Origin: Candidatus Binatia bacterium
Lineage (GTDB): Bacteria > Desulfobacterota_B > Binatia > UBA9968 > JAJDTQ01
Direction: 5' to 3'
DNA: 25,406 nucleotides
Assembly (NCBI GenBank): GCA_022827045.1
Contig: JAJDTQ010000197.1
Span: 1 to 25,406 of the forward strand
Part shown: one piece after another, positions 15,364 to 24,897 of the stretch
How the letters are laid out: each line of letters begins with the position of its first letter
Position numbering within the stretch: position 1 is the stretch's first letter
The notes under the pieces: generated by a model
Seen by the model: the letters and a program-made list of their open reading frames with translations, nothing else
Databases searched by the model: none
What the model was told of the DNA's origin: nothing
Translations under genes and position numbers: made by a program

Positions 15364-18300
15364 TTACCAGCCGCTCCTGACTTCCAGCCCCACGACGTGC
15401 TCGGTCGCGGCGCCGTCGCGCTCGCGCTGAGACGCCGCGACGCCGAACGACACCGCCGAGGCCACGGGCTCAAGCCGCCAGCCGAGCGTGTAATCCCGCG
15501 TCACGTCCGACAGCGCGTAGCTGACGTGCGGACTGCCCGTAAAGCGACCGCCGAAGGTTGCAAACCCCCAGGACGCCTCCGCCGACAACAGACCCCCCAT
15601 CTCCCCCGTGCCGGCGCGCCGAACCAGCGCCTGCGAGCCGAACAGCGCCGCCACCCCGCCCGTCGCCGAACCGCCCACGCTCTGGCGAAGACTGACGCTC
15701 GGACCGCGCGCACTCGCCGGGTCGGGGTCGAAGCTCAGGGCCACCGACACGCCGCTGTCTTCCAGGTCCGTCTCGTGCGCCACCAGCGTCCGGCCTTCAA
15801 GAGAGAGGGAAAGCCCGTAGGCGGGCGCCAGCCAGGCGATGCCGCCGCCAAGCTCGACACCGAAACCCGTCTCGGCATCGCCGCCGTCGTGGCGCAGGCC
15901 CATCTCCAGTTTCGGCGTCAGCGTGCCGAGGCCGGAGAGAGAAACCGCCCAGTTGCCCTCAAGACCCAGACGCAGGCGCGTCACCGAACTGTCCGATGAC
16001 GCAAGGCCCTGCACCGCCGCGGACTGCGTGCGCGTCCACAGGGCGTCGGAGGTCAAAGCCAGCCCGGGGCCGCCGCCTGCGCGGGCAAACACGTCGCCCC
16101 GCAGGCCCAGCGCCGCCATCTGCCAGTCGGTACCGGCCTCCAGGCGCTCGCCCATCCCGGTCCTGAGCGTCACGTCGCCCGTGCCGTAGCCCAGGGCGGT
16201 CCAAATCCGCAGGCGCTGCGATGCTTCGAGCAGCGCGTAGGGCACCGCCGCGGTCAGCGACGCCTCCACCTTCCCGTCGCCCGCGCGCATCGCATCGGTA
16301 TCGCGGTAGCCGCCTTCGCCCGTGCTCTGCGTCAAGGCGAGGCCGATGAGCCATTGGTCGCGCGCATAGTCCGCGCCCAGCATCGCCGTCGTGACCTCGC
16401 CGTCGAGCGAGAGCGTCCCCTCGCGCCCGTCGAAGCGCGCTTGCGCCGCCCGGCCCCAGAAGGCGAAGCTGCCGCCGCCGCCGTCCTCTTCGCCGGTCAG
16501 CGAGAAGCGGCTGGCCACAAGCGCGTCGCGCGCCGTGAGGGTGCGCGATTGCGCCGGCGGTTCACCCAGGCCGCTGCCGGGGCCGACGGGATGGCCGCCG
16601 AACGCCTGCGCGACGTCGGACAGGGTAGGCGCGGCGGGGTCTCCCTGTGTGCTGCCGGCATCGGACGGGGCGCCGAAGTCGAGCGCCTGGCCCACCAGCG
16701 TGCCCTGCATGCCCGGCGTGCGCGGCGCCGCCATGCGGCCCGCGATCCCGTCCAGAGCCTGCTCCGCAACCGTGCGCCCGAACCGCGCCAGCCACGCTGC
16801 GGGCATCGGACCGTCGTTCCGGATCGTGACCGTCGCTTCCGCCACGCCGAGCCAGGCCCGCGTGGTCGGTGACATGCGATCGGATCCTTCCACCACCAGG
16901 GTAAACGTCTCATCGCCTTCATCGTGGCTGTCGCTGAAGATGACGACGTCAGCCCAGCAGCCGCGTTCCCCTGTCCGGGAGTTGATGGAGCCGTTGCAGA
17001 ATATCTCGCTGCCGTAGGGAGGCGGGTCGAGATAACCGTAGTCCTGCCATGTCGCGGTTCCGCTCTTCGTGGACAGGTGCAGCCAGTATCCTTTCTCTTT
17101 CGTCCAGCGGTTTTCCACTGTCAGGCTGTCCGTCCAGGGAGAGACGGCGATCCAGACCGGTTCCTCCGACTGGGGACCGTCGCTCACCTTCGGTTCCGGA
17201 ACGGTGATATTCGCCACGGAAAGCGCCGTTGCGTCTGGCGTGACCACGTAGTCCATGTACGCTGTCTTCAAGAGCGACCGCGGCAGGACCGGGTTGTTCC
17301 GGATCAGGACCTCGTTGTTCGGATCGGAGATGTCCCAGGTCCGCCTTGACGGGAACGAGGCCCGGATCCGGGATCCGGATGCGGCATCCACGTCAAGCGT
17401 CGGGATCGTGAACGATACGAACGTGTCCCCGTTCGCGATCGAGGCGTCGATCTCGACCTCGTGATGAGGATCGGAGGGCAGGCTCGTGTCCGCGAAGTTC
17501 CGGTTGAAGATGGCGTAGCCATCCTGGTTCCGAAGCCTGAAACGAACATCGATCCGCGAGTCGGGCAGGTAACCCAGTTGCGGGTTCCAGCTGGCCCGGC
17601 ACGTGATCTCGCCGCCGCCCGTCACGATGGCCGGCGTGCAGGAGAACGCGTTGTCCTGCACGGTCTGCGAGTCCAGGATGTAGACGGTCGCGGATTGCGG
17701 CCTGTCCCTTTCCGCGACAGGCTTGACGCCGGAAGATGGCGTCACGCTCTCGATGGCGACCGTGAACGTCTTCGTCGTCTCCGGCACGTTGGGATCCTCG
17801 ACGACCGTTCGGACGTCGAAGCTCTGCGCGCGCTCGCCCGTATCCAGCGTGGACGTCTTCACGAACGGCTCGGACGGATCGTCCGGCACGCTGACGATGA
17901 AATGCTCCGGCGATGTCGCCGTCCCTTCCGTGACACGGAAGGTGATGTCCAGATCGGTCGTCGCGATCTGGTCCAGGGCGATCACCGGCTGTGCCGGTCC
18001 GTTCTCCTCGTTCACGGCGTAGAATGGTCGCGTGAACCCGATGTCGGAGACGGCGGGACGCGCGGGATCGACGACGACCCACTCGAAGTTGTCATACGTC
18101 AGGTCAATCGGCCACAGGGACTCCGACAGGCGTCGGGTCGCCATCTCGGGCGGATGCCCGTCCTCCGGATAGATGACGGGAGACCGGCTCAAGTTCCTGC
18201 CTCCAAGCACGAAGACGTTGAACAAGCTCTCGAGATCGTGCTCGGGAACGAGGGTGTCGATGTTGCCCTCCTCGTCCTTCAGGCCCGCGGTCACGCGGAC

Positions 18301-21300
18301 GCTTGCTGTCCGGGCGCCAGCGCCGGAGAAGATGAGACGTTCGCCGCCGGCGCGGGATTCAAGACGGACGCCGTCGTCGGTTCCCGTCTCCAGGAGCTCG
18401 CGCGTCGTGTTGGCGATCAGGCCTGAGCGTCCGGGCGGCCCGAAGTCCAGGTAAGTTTCCTCTCCTTCCTCAAGCGCATGTTCCAGCTGGACGGTGAAAT
18501 CGGCATGTCCGCCGTTCTCGACGACTTTCCTGTTCCTCGCATCGGACGGCATCGTCTCGTCATGGGCGATCTTCACCCGGACGATGTCGTCGTCGACGAA
18601 CCTGACGGTGAGCGCGTTCGAGCCCTTGAACGCATAGCCCTCGGGAAGGGTATCGGAATCGAACGTCCAGGTCAGGACATGGTCCAGTCCGGGACGGCTG
18701 TCCTGGGTCTTCAAGTTGAACCCGGTGCCTTTGCAATAGAAGGCATGACCAAAGTGTCTGTTCGTTCCGCCGGTCCCTCCGCGACCGAATTGCACGATCC
18801 CGTCCGGAAGCTCTCCGGCATGTCTCGTGAAGGACCCGTCCCTGTGCTGGCGAGACGTCCTGTGTTGCGACAGGTCCGTGTTCTTGTCCCAGGACATCGA
18901 GAACTCGACGAAATGCAGGGGGAGTTCGGGATCATGGTCGTCTTCAGGGACCGCAAGGCACATGACGAAATCGTACCCTTCCGGGATGTCATGCCGATTG
19001 CCGAGGATGTCATAGGCGCCATCGGACGCGTCCATGAAGAACGTCACCTCCTTGATGTCCGCAGGCTCGTTGTCCTGGATGCCCACGGTCGCGGAGGTCC
19101 TGGACTGCCGACGAAAGTCGAACGGCGACCGGGAGGAGTAGTTCAGGTAGTCCGAACCGGCCGTTCCTAGGGAGACGGTGACCTGCCCTTCTCCGTCCTT
19201 CAGGTCGTTGTCCGTGACGGGAAGACGGAGATAGCCCTTGGAGCTGAACGGCACGTCCGCCATTGAGCGTGGGATGGACACCGTGTGCAGTCCCTTGGAG
19301 ACCCGGTCGTCGCCTTCGACATAGAGGCTGACCTCCAGGTTCCTGTCGGAGCCCGGCAGCCAGCACGTGTCCGTGTTGTCGTCCCGGTTGTACTTGTGCC
19401 AGTTGGGACCGAGATACTTCGCGCAGAGCGCCGTGTCGGATATTTCCGTGTAGGCGGAGACCTCGACCACCATTTCCTCGCCCTCGATCACGGGATCGTC
19501 AGGCGTCGTGCTGATGGCCACGATGGGGATGCCGGCCTGATGGTCAGGCGATTCACCGATGGTGACGTGATGGATCGTCGGATCCGTGACGTAGGGCTGC
19601 TTGCCTTCTTCCGGACCAATCATGAGGATCATGACCTGGTTCGCGTTGACCGGACTGGACGACGCGATGGTCGGGATCTCGAACGTGACCGGATGCGGCG
19701 TCGTGTTGCTCGTCTTGAACCGGTGGCTGAGGATGCCGGGCGTCTCGACATAGACCCGGCTGTAATCCGCGACGTAGGTGCGGACCGTGATCGGGGAATG
19801 GACGGGACCGCTGGGAACGAGACGCATCTCGATCGGATCGCCTTCCGTGACCGTCGTCGGCCCGACCATTTCCAGGCGCACGCCGATCGGTGCCGTGAAC
19901 GCGGCTTCCCGAAGGAAGAAGTCGCTGTAAGAACTCGCTCCTGCCGGCCAGGACTCCGTGCTGCCCGTGACGATGCCGTTCTCGTCGAAGACGGGATCGC
20001 CCGGAAGGATGTAGATCCGGAACAGGTCGTTGTCGTCGCCGGGTCCGTCATCGACGGGATCGAGGACGAGGGTCCCGGACGTTTCGCCGGCCTTCACGAC
20101 GATCCGCCGGTCGCTGACGATGTCGAAATCATCCGCCGAGGCCGTGAGATAGTCAATCCGGTACGTATATGTCCGGTCGTAGGGAAGCGCTTTTCCGAGA
20201 TCGAACGTGAACGGGACGTCATCCTCGGATTCATGAACGACGATCGTTCCCGAGTTGAAGTCTCCAGAGCCCGTGATGTCATCGGACAGGATCGTGACGA
20301 CCGTTTCCGGACCGTTCGTGATCGCCTGTCCGCCGACCCGGATCATCCGCACCGTGAACGTCTCGTCATGCTCGAGGATCGCGTCGTCGACGATGGCGAT
20401 GTCGACCGTCTTCGAGGTCTCGCCGGCCGCAAACGTCACGTCGTGGTTCGTGAGCGCCGTGTAGTCCGACGGCGCCGAGGCCGTTTTCCCGACCGTGTTG
20501 ACGCGGATCGTGAACGGAGAGGCTCTCTCGTCCTTCAGGTTGAGCGTGACGCGTGCCACGCCGGCATTGACGCCGTCGGGAGACTCCCAGACCTCGTGGC
20601 TGTCCTTGGAGAAGAAGTATTCTCCGGCCTCGTCGTTGTCCGTGATCGTCACGGTCGTCTCCGGACCGGACTCCATCTGGGCGTTGCCGTCGACCTTGAT
20701 GATCCCGACCGAGAACGTCTCGTCTTCGTCGTCGATGACGTCCTCGTTGATCGTCACGGTCACCGTGCCGGAGGTCTGGCCCTTGGGGATGACGACCTCA
20801 TGCCTGGTGAGGATCTCGTAATCGTCCCCGGCCGTGGCCGTTCCCGCCTTGGTGGAAACGAACACGCTGACATCGGACAGAGGAACGGAAGAGAGCTTGA
20901 TGCCGACATCGATCGTGCCGTCGCCCTCGCCCACCGTGTAGGACGTTTTCGCGAACCCGACATGAGCCGGGTCGATGTCGTTCTCCGTGATCCGGTACCT
21001 GAACGTGTAGCCGGCGACCGACTTCGGGGCCGTCTTGACGGGATCGGCATCGAAGACATCGTCGTCCTCGCTATACCGGGCCGTCGTCTCGGAGTGCACG
21101 AGCAGGGACGTGTAGTCCGTGCCGATCGCGTACTTGAACGGACCGAGGATGTGCTGCCCGGCCTGGACGTTCTGGTCGTTGTAGGCCCGGATGACGTTGT
21201 TCCAGTTGCACCATCCCACGAACCCTTCGGGCCAGGTGATGGTCAGCGTGCCGGCCGGGTGCTCCTTGACCGTCATGAACTGCGTCGTCCGGGATTTCGG

Positions 21301-22473
21301 ATCGCTTGCAGACGAACTGCCCGTGTTGGGCGCGCAGGAGACGTCGACGGGGTTTTGCCCGGCCCACTCTTCCTCGTCGTCCAGGATGCCCGCGCGCTGG
21401 ACGGCACCGTTCGTGACGGCTGTCCCGTTGACGGACGTGATCCGAATCTTGAACTCCTCGAGGAGCTCCTCCCGGAACTTGTCATCCAGGTAGGTGACCG
21501 GAACGGCCTTTTCTTTCGTTCCCTTCGGGATGACGACGCTCTTGTTCGTGAACGCCGTGAAGTCCTGTCCGCCGATGGCGGTACCGTTCTCCGTGGAGAC
21601 CAGGACGGTCGTGTCCGTTGTCTGCCTCGAGGTCAGCTGGAGGATCATGTTGGCGGGATTGGTCGTTTCCTGACTGCCCGGAAAGCTGTTCTTCCAGCCG
21701 ATGGATGTCGCCGGCTCGTCATCGTCCTCGACGTTGAGGACGATCGTGAACCCGGACGCCGTGGCGCCGGTGTACGGAATGCCGTCATGGTCGGCGTTGT
21801 AGGTATCGTCGTCCCACTTGTAGCGCGCCGTGCCTTCGGAATGGATCCTGAGCGTTCCGCCGACATACTGCATCTTCATCGCGCCATGCGTGTACCAGAT
21901 CTGGTCGTCGCCATGACCGGAAAGATGGAGCTCCCAGTTACACCAGCCGACGAACCCTTCCGGCCAGGTGATGTTCAGCCGGTTGGCCGGGTTCTCCACG
22001 ACCCGGAGAGACTTCGTCGTCCGGGACTTGGGATCGGAAGCGCTCGAGCTGCCCGTGTTGGGGGCGCAGGACACGTTGATCAGCGACTGCTCGTTCTGTC
22101 CCTGGCCGATGGAGGCCTGGACGTTTCCGTCAGGGACCTTCTGTTCCTCGGCCAGCCAGTCCAGGTAGGCCGCGACTTCGGCCCAGCGACTGGTCGGCCA
22201 CTGTTCTGCCCGCGACCGGACAAGAGAGGCGGCCATGGGGGATTCGGAGCTGTCCTCGCCCAGAAGGGCCAGAACCTGGTTCCACTTCTTCGCATGCGCG
22301 GGCTCATGGGCCCATTGCGGCTCGTCCCGCCAGGTCTCGACCTTGGCGACAAGGCAGTCGAGATCCCCGACCGGGCAGTCAGCCGCGTTACCGGGCTGCG
22401 CGGCAAATGCAGCCAGGAGAAACGCCGCAACCGCCCACCACCGAAAAGGTCGCCGCCAGGCAAACGGCTTCAT
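15364..22473 (-). CDS. Giant Calx-beta repeat protein with C-terminal autotransporter-like beta-barrel
   Basis: This is a 2369-aa secreted protein. The signal peptide covers residues 1-30 (RWWAVAAFLLAAFAAQPGNA). A helical Trp-rich segment follows. Two homologous modules start with VSCAPNTGSSSASDPKSRTT (about 133 and 376), each closed by ITWPEGFVGWCNW, so each may hold a disulfide. Many Calx-beta-like domains follow, marked by GTAIGGQDFTAF (about 295), GTATAGDDYEIL (about 541), TASAPSDYTAL (about 660) and GTATSPEHF (about 1515), with acidic loops suited to calcium. A linker begins MPAAWLARFGRTVAEQALDG at residue 1890. From about residue 2000 a beta-barrel of roughly 370 aa ends in the aromatic GLEVRSGW. 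It is likely displayed on the cell surface as an adhesin. The start at 22473 is chosen for its signal peptide, but its ribosome binding site is weak. An 8-bp repeat array lies 22 bases upstream. The barrel DNA looks more GC-rich than the passenger DNA. Confidence 0.88.
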   Translation of the reverse strand: MKPFAWRRPFRWWAVAAFLLAAFAAQPGNAADCPVGDLDCLVAKVETWRDEPQWAHEPAHAKKWNQVLALLGEDSSESPMAASLVRSRAEQWPTSRWAEVAAYLDWLAEEQKVPDGNVQASIGQGQNEQSLINVSCAPNTGSSSASDPKSRTTKSLRVVENPANRLNITWPEGFVGWCNWELHLSGHGDDQIWYTHGAMKMQYVGGTLRIHSEGTARYKWDDDTYNADHDGIPYTGATASGFTIVLNVEDDDEPATSIGWKNSFPGSQETTNPANMILQLTSRQTTDTTVLVSTENGTAIGGQDFTAFTNKSVVIPKGTKEKAVPVTYLDDKFREELLEEFKIRITSVNGTAVTNGAVQRAGILDDEEEWAGQNPVDVSCAPNTGSSSASDPKSRTTQFMTVKEHPAGTLTITWPEGFVGWCNWNNVIRAYNDQNVQAGQHILGPFKYAIGTDYTSLLVHSETTARYSEDDDVFDADPVKTAPKSVAGYTFRYRITENDIDPAHVGFAKTSYTVGEGDGTIDVGIKLSSVPLSDVSVFVSTKAGTATAGDDYEILTRHEVVIPKGQTSGTVTVTINEDVIDDEDETFSVGIIKVDGNAQMESGPETTVTITDNDEAGEYFFSKDSHEVWESPDGVNAGVARVTLNLKDERASPFTIRVNTVGKTASAPSDYTALTNHDVTFAAGETSKTVDIAIVDDAILEHDETFTVRMIRVGGQAITNGPETVVTILSDDITGSGDFNSGTIVVHESEDDVPFTFDLGKALPYDRTYTYRIDYLTASADDFDIVSDRRIVVKAGETSGTLVLDPVDDGPGDDNDLFRIYILPGDPVFDENGIVTGSTESWPAGASSYSDFFLREAAFTAPIGVRLEMVGPTTVTEGDPIEMRLVPSGPVHSPITVRTYVADYSRVYVETPGILSHRFKTSNTTPHPVTFEIPTIASSSPVNANQVMILMIGPEEGKQPYVTDPTIHHVTIGESPDHQAGIPIVAISTTPDDPVIEGEEMVVEVSAYTEISDTALCAKYLGPNWHKYNRDDNTDTCWLPGSDRNLEVSLYVEGDDRVSKGLHTVSIPRSMADVPFSSKGYLRLPVTDNDLKDGEGQVTVSLGTAGSDYLNYSSRSPFDFRRQSRTSATVGIQDNEPADIKEVTFFMDASDGAYDILGNRHDIPEGYDFVMCLAVPEDDHDPELPLHFVEFSMSWDKNTDLSQHRTSRQHRDGSFTRHAGELPDGIVQFGRGGTGGTNRHFGHAFYCKGTGFNLKTQDSRPGLDHVLTWTFDSDTLPEGYAFKGSNALTVRFVDDDIVRVKIAHDETMPSDARNRKVVENGGHADFTVQLEHALEEGEETYLDFGPPGRSGLIANTTRELLETGTDDGVRLESRAGGERLIFSGAGARTASVRVTAGLKDEEGNIDTLVPEHDLESLFNVFVLGGRNLSRSPVIYPEDGHPPEMATRRLSESLWPIDLTYDNFEWVVVDPARPAVSDIGFTRPFYAVNEENGPAQPVIALDQIATTDLDITFRVTEGTATSPEHFIVSVPDDPSEPFVKTSTLDTGERAQSFDVRTVVEDPNVPETTKTFTVAIESVTPSSGVKPVAERDRPQSATVYILDSQTVQDNAFSCTPAIVTGGGEITCRASWNPQLGYLPDSRIDVRFRLRNQDGYAIFNRNFADTSLPSDPHHEVEIDASIANGDTFVSFTIPTLDVDAASGSRIRASFPSRRTWDISDPNNEVLIRNNPVLPRSLLKTAYMDYVVTPDATALSVANITVPEPKVSDGPQSEEPVWIAVSPWTDSLTVENRWTKEKGYWLHLSTKSGTATWQDYGYLDPPPYGSEIFCNGSINSRTGERGCWADVVIFSDSHDEGDETFTLVVEGSDRMSPTTRAWLGVAEATVTIRNDGPMPAAWLARFGRTVAEQALDGIAGRMAAPRTPGMQGTLVGQALDFGAPSDAGSTQGDPAAPTLSDVAQAFGGHPVGPGSGLGEPPAQSRTLTARDALVASRFSLTGEEDGGGGSFAFWGRAAQARFDGREGTLSLDGEVTTAMLGADYARDQWLIGLALTQSTGEGGYRDTDAMRAGDGKVEASLTAAVPYALLEASQRLRIWTALGYGTGDVTLRTGMGERLEAGTDWQMAALGLRGDVFARAGGGPGLALTSDALWTRTQSAAVQGLASSDSSVTRLRLGLEGNWAVSLSGLGTLTPKLEMGLRHDGGDAETGFGVELGGGIAWLAPAYGLSLSLEGRTLVAHETDLEDSGVSVALSFDPDPASARGPSVSLRQSVGGSATGGVAALFGSQALVRRAGTGEMGGLLSAEASWGFATFGGRFTGSPHVSYALSDVTRDYTLGWRLEPVASAVSFGVAASQRERDGAATEHVVGLEVRSGW

Positions 22474-22495
22474 GGCCACACGCGGACGCAAGTGG

Positions 22496-22546
22496 GGCGA
22501 CCCGGCGACCCGGCGACCCGGCGACCCGGCGACCCGGCGACCCGGC
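22496..22546. repeat. Tandem 8-bp repeat array (CCCGGCGA, about 6 copies)
   Basis: Unit CCCGGCGA occurs five times without error from 22501, with partial units on both sides (GGCGA before, CCCGGC after). The array lies just upstream of the predicted start of the giant autotransporter. The reading frame also runs through it from a TTG at 22548, giving a repeated PGRRVAGS octapeptide. A unit of eight bases is not a multiple of three. Loss or gain of one copy would therefore shift any start lying upstream of the array, or change promoter and leader spacing if translation begins downstream. Confidence 0.9.
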
Positions 22547-22656
22547 AAGCATTATCGATCGAGTCCCTGCGGTGCTTGTCAACCCCTGGGACGGAATTTT
22601 GTGGGAAACGGACAGCCCTGCGAGGGGTCTCCGGTTGCTCATTTTGAGGTACCTCG

Positions 22657-22700
22657 AATCAGGACTGCGGGCGATCCGGTATCGTCCGCGTCCCCTGATT
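22657..22700. repeat. Long imperfect inverted repeat / hairpin
   Basis: The left arm (22657-22675, starting AATCAGG and ending GCGAT) pairs with the right arm (22681-22700, starting ATCGT and ending CCTGATT) around a CCGGT loop. Seven outer and several inner bases pair perfectly. A separate 10-base palindrome GAGGTACCTC lies next to it (22646-22655). Together they sit about 180 bases upstream of the autotransporter start. No T-run follows on either side, so a terminator is doubtful. It could be a leader structure, regulator site or inserted repeat. Confidence 0.5.
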
Positions 22701-23914
22701 AAGAAGGAAGATAAATGGGCTGAGTCGAATGTCAGATTATACTCCCCCTGTCAAGTGCGATTTTGACCCGGAGGTCATCGAAGGACGGACGCAGGATGCG
22801 GCAGGCCGGCCGAGCATGAATTCACCCTGTCAGACGGGCCGACGGATCTCTCGGCGCCGCCGCCTCCCAAGGTGACGGAATCAGGACGCGGTCGACAAGA
22901 CCTGCGAGGGCGGGTCGCTCTGCAATCACAACGCAGCAAAAGGCGTGGCTGCAGCCTGAAGGCGCTTCGTGTGTCCGGCGAAGGCGGTCACGTTCAGCGG
23001 CAGTCAGTCCCGCCAAGGCAACAGCCGAAGCCTTGTGGGCGTCCTGCCGGAAGGGGACACCAATTGCCACCGGTTCCGCGACTCGGCCTTCGTGCGGCAT
23101 TTTTCGGGCGACCCTTGCTTTCCCCGCGACAATCCCGTCGCCGAGTATCCGGCAAACAGCCAGGCGCACGCGAAGATTGCCCCGCCCGCCGCCCGACTGC
23201 CGATTCTCCAAGGATCAATGAAAGAAATACTCGCCGCAGGAAGTGGCGCTACCAGGCGATTTGCCAAACGCCCTTGGCCGGTTGCATGCACCTGGGTAGC
23301 GGAATCCTGTGCCTCGGTACCCGACCTCCTGGCCAGGGGAAATTGTCCATGTAATCGCGTTCGGCGCTCCCGCCGATTTCTGGCACTGCCCCGGTAAATT
23401 ACAGGAAGTTAAGGAAATGAGCGGAATCCAAAGAAAGGAATAGCAGGGGTAAGCTACCCCTCGTGAGGGCCGGCAGGAACGGTCGGGAGTGGTTTGCGGT
23501 CGATAGACAACGTACCGATCGAGAGCGGTTGATAACCTTTTGCGACTCCCTTCCAATTGTGCTCGCCAATCGGAAGACCACACCGTGACATGTCTACTCG
23601 GCTATGAGCAATCCCTGTGAGGAATCAGCCGAAAGACGGGGCCATCAGCCATAGAGTGAAACCTAGCACCACACACCATTGAGGCCGTGTGCGACCACCA
23701 GTAAACTAACTCCTTCGGCCTTCGCTAACCGCGGGAACGTGGCTCAGTGATTCTAAACCAAGTGGGAGATGGGTATTATTAGAGATACCCTCAAGGGCCA
23801 TTTTCTGTTAAATTGGATGTGTTCGTGGCATCGTAGATTCCGCCTTCCACAAGGATTCGGCATACACGAAACTGGGGCATTTCCGCACCAAACGTCTACA
23901 AGAGGGAATTAATC
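22701..23914. other. Long gene-poor stretch
   Basis: About 1.2 kb without a supported gene. Between 22820 and 23400 several frames on both strands stay open (for example 22822-23211 minus and 22969-23397 plus). None has a ribosome binding site, a recognisable domain or a clear advantage over the others. The segment TGTCAAGTGCGATTTTGACC near 22749 resembles the ends of IS21-family elements as I recall them. From about 23400 composition becomes more AT-rich, continuous with the orphan secreted gene that follows; the promoter of that gene must lie in the last few hundred bases. No RNA gene was recognised. Confidence 0.45.
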
Positions 23915-24724
23915 GTGAAGACACGCTTCGGCAACAACATGCATATGGCTGTGCTGGTGTTTTGCGCACTGATATTTCCTAATTCCGCCGTTTTTGCCCA
24001 GATTTGTGGGGACCTAGAAGAAAAATTGTGTGCATATGTATCTATTGCAGTTGCCAACTGGAACCAACGTTTTGGCGAAACCGCTCGAATCACTGAGTGG
24101 TCCTTTATCGAGAATACTACCGTGGAAGTTAACTCCCTAGTCGACCAACTAGACGCGGCTGGAGACGGACGTCTCCCAACAGTCGATTCTGAGGGTCAGA
24201 TCAACCTCGTACCTATCAGTACAGAGGCCATGGAGCAATGGCGCGAGGCCGAACGGCAGCATCTATTGTCCATCATTGGAGATAATGTTGGCACCGTTAA
24301 CCTAGTAAATCTCGACTGGGAAACTAGAGATGGCACCTTCTCGTCTACACTTGTCGCGAACGATAGGAACCCTTTCTTGCACGAACGAGCTCTCTCCAGC
24401 ATAGTCCTAGAACATTCGTCCAATAGTTGTTTGAATATACGTTTGGCTTGGTTGTGGGGACGAACTAGAGGAGAAATATTCGCAGCGTTGCCGCGCAGAG
24501 CCAGTGGGGATTGCGCAAGGGCTTCTGCAGCCTGGATGACATTGGGAAGCGCGGAAATCAAGATGGGGGAGATCATGTACAACAACGGAACATGCAGTAG
24601 CGCATATGCCTGGGCTTATGCCACACCGCTCGTATCAGCATCCTTTAGCAATGACAATTTCTCGTTCACCATCACAGGATTAGGCAGCAGAGGAACTGGG
24701 AACGGAGATTGCTTGTCGCCTTAA
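23915..24724 (+). CDS. AT-rich secreted orphan protein, unknown function
   Basis: This 269-aa protein starts with GTG preceded by AAGAGGG. A signal peptide (NMHMAVLVFCALIFPNSAVFA, cleavage after about residue 28) sends it through the Sec system. The mature part has six cysteines (QICG, KLCA, NSCLN, GDCAR, GTCSS, GDCLS), compatible with three disulfides in an oxidising compartment. The middle has a helical charged stretch (STEAMEQWREAERQHLLSII). The C-terminus is rich in Ser, Asn and Gly with a beta-like SASFSNDNFSFTITGLG. No family was recognised. Its DNA uses codons such as CTA, ATA and AGA that are rare in the neighbours and is visibly more AT-rich, suggesting recent acquisition. Flanking DNA is gene-poor on the left and holds a truncated gene on the right, consistent with an insertion site. 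Confidence 0.75.
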   Translation: MKTRFGNNMHMAVLVFCALIFPNSAVFAQICGDLEEKLCAYVSIAVANWNQRFGETARITEWSFIENTTVEVNSLVDQLDAAGDGRLPTVDSEGQINLVPISTEAMEQWREAERQHLLSIIGDNVGTVNLVNLDWETRDGTFSSTLVANDRNPFLHERALSSIVLEHSSNSCLNIRLAWLWGRTRGEIFAALPRRASGDCARASAAWMTLGSAEIKMGEIMYNNGTCSSAYAWAYATPLVSASFSNDNFSFTITGLGSRGTGNGDCLSP

Positions 24725-24897
24725 TTCGGCGGCAAGGCCTGTCAGCCGTTGCATACGACGGCATCTTCTTTCCGGGCACCCATACGACTTCCGGCGGCGC
24801 CCGATACCTTGTCGTCCACCTTTTCGTATGCGATTCGCTGCCGGCTTCCGGTCCCCCAACGCCCGGGGGCACCGGCCCCGAAGCAAGGACCTCCGGC

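Noticed and set aside
22496..22546. CRISPR-like repeat
   Set aside because: The 8-base units are directly adjacent with no spacers, so this is a simple tandem repeat.
19285..22647. Plus-strand open frame of 1120 codons opposite the giant autotransporter
   Set aside because: It is the complement of a gene with strongly biased codons that rarely yields antisense stops. It has no ribosome binding site, no domain and an extreme Arg/Asp/Val composition, while the minus strand encodes clear Calx-beta motifs and a signal peptide.
22822..23397. Several overlapping frames of 95-160 codons on both strands
   Set aside because: No frame has a ribosome binding site or recognisable domain, and all are equally plausible by eye, so none is annotated.
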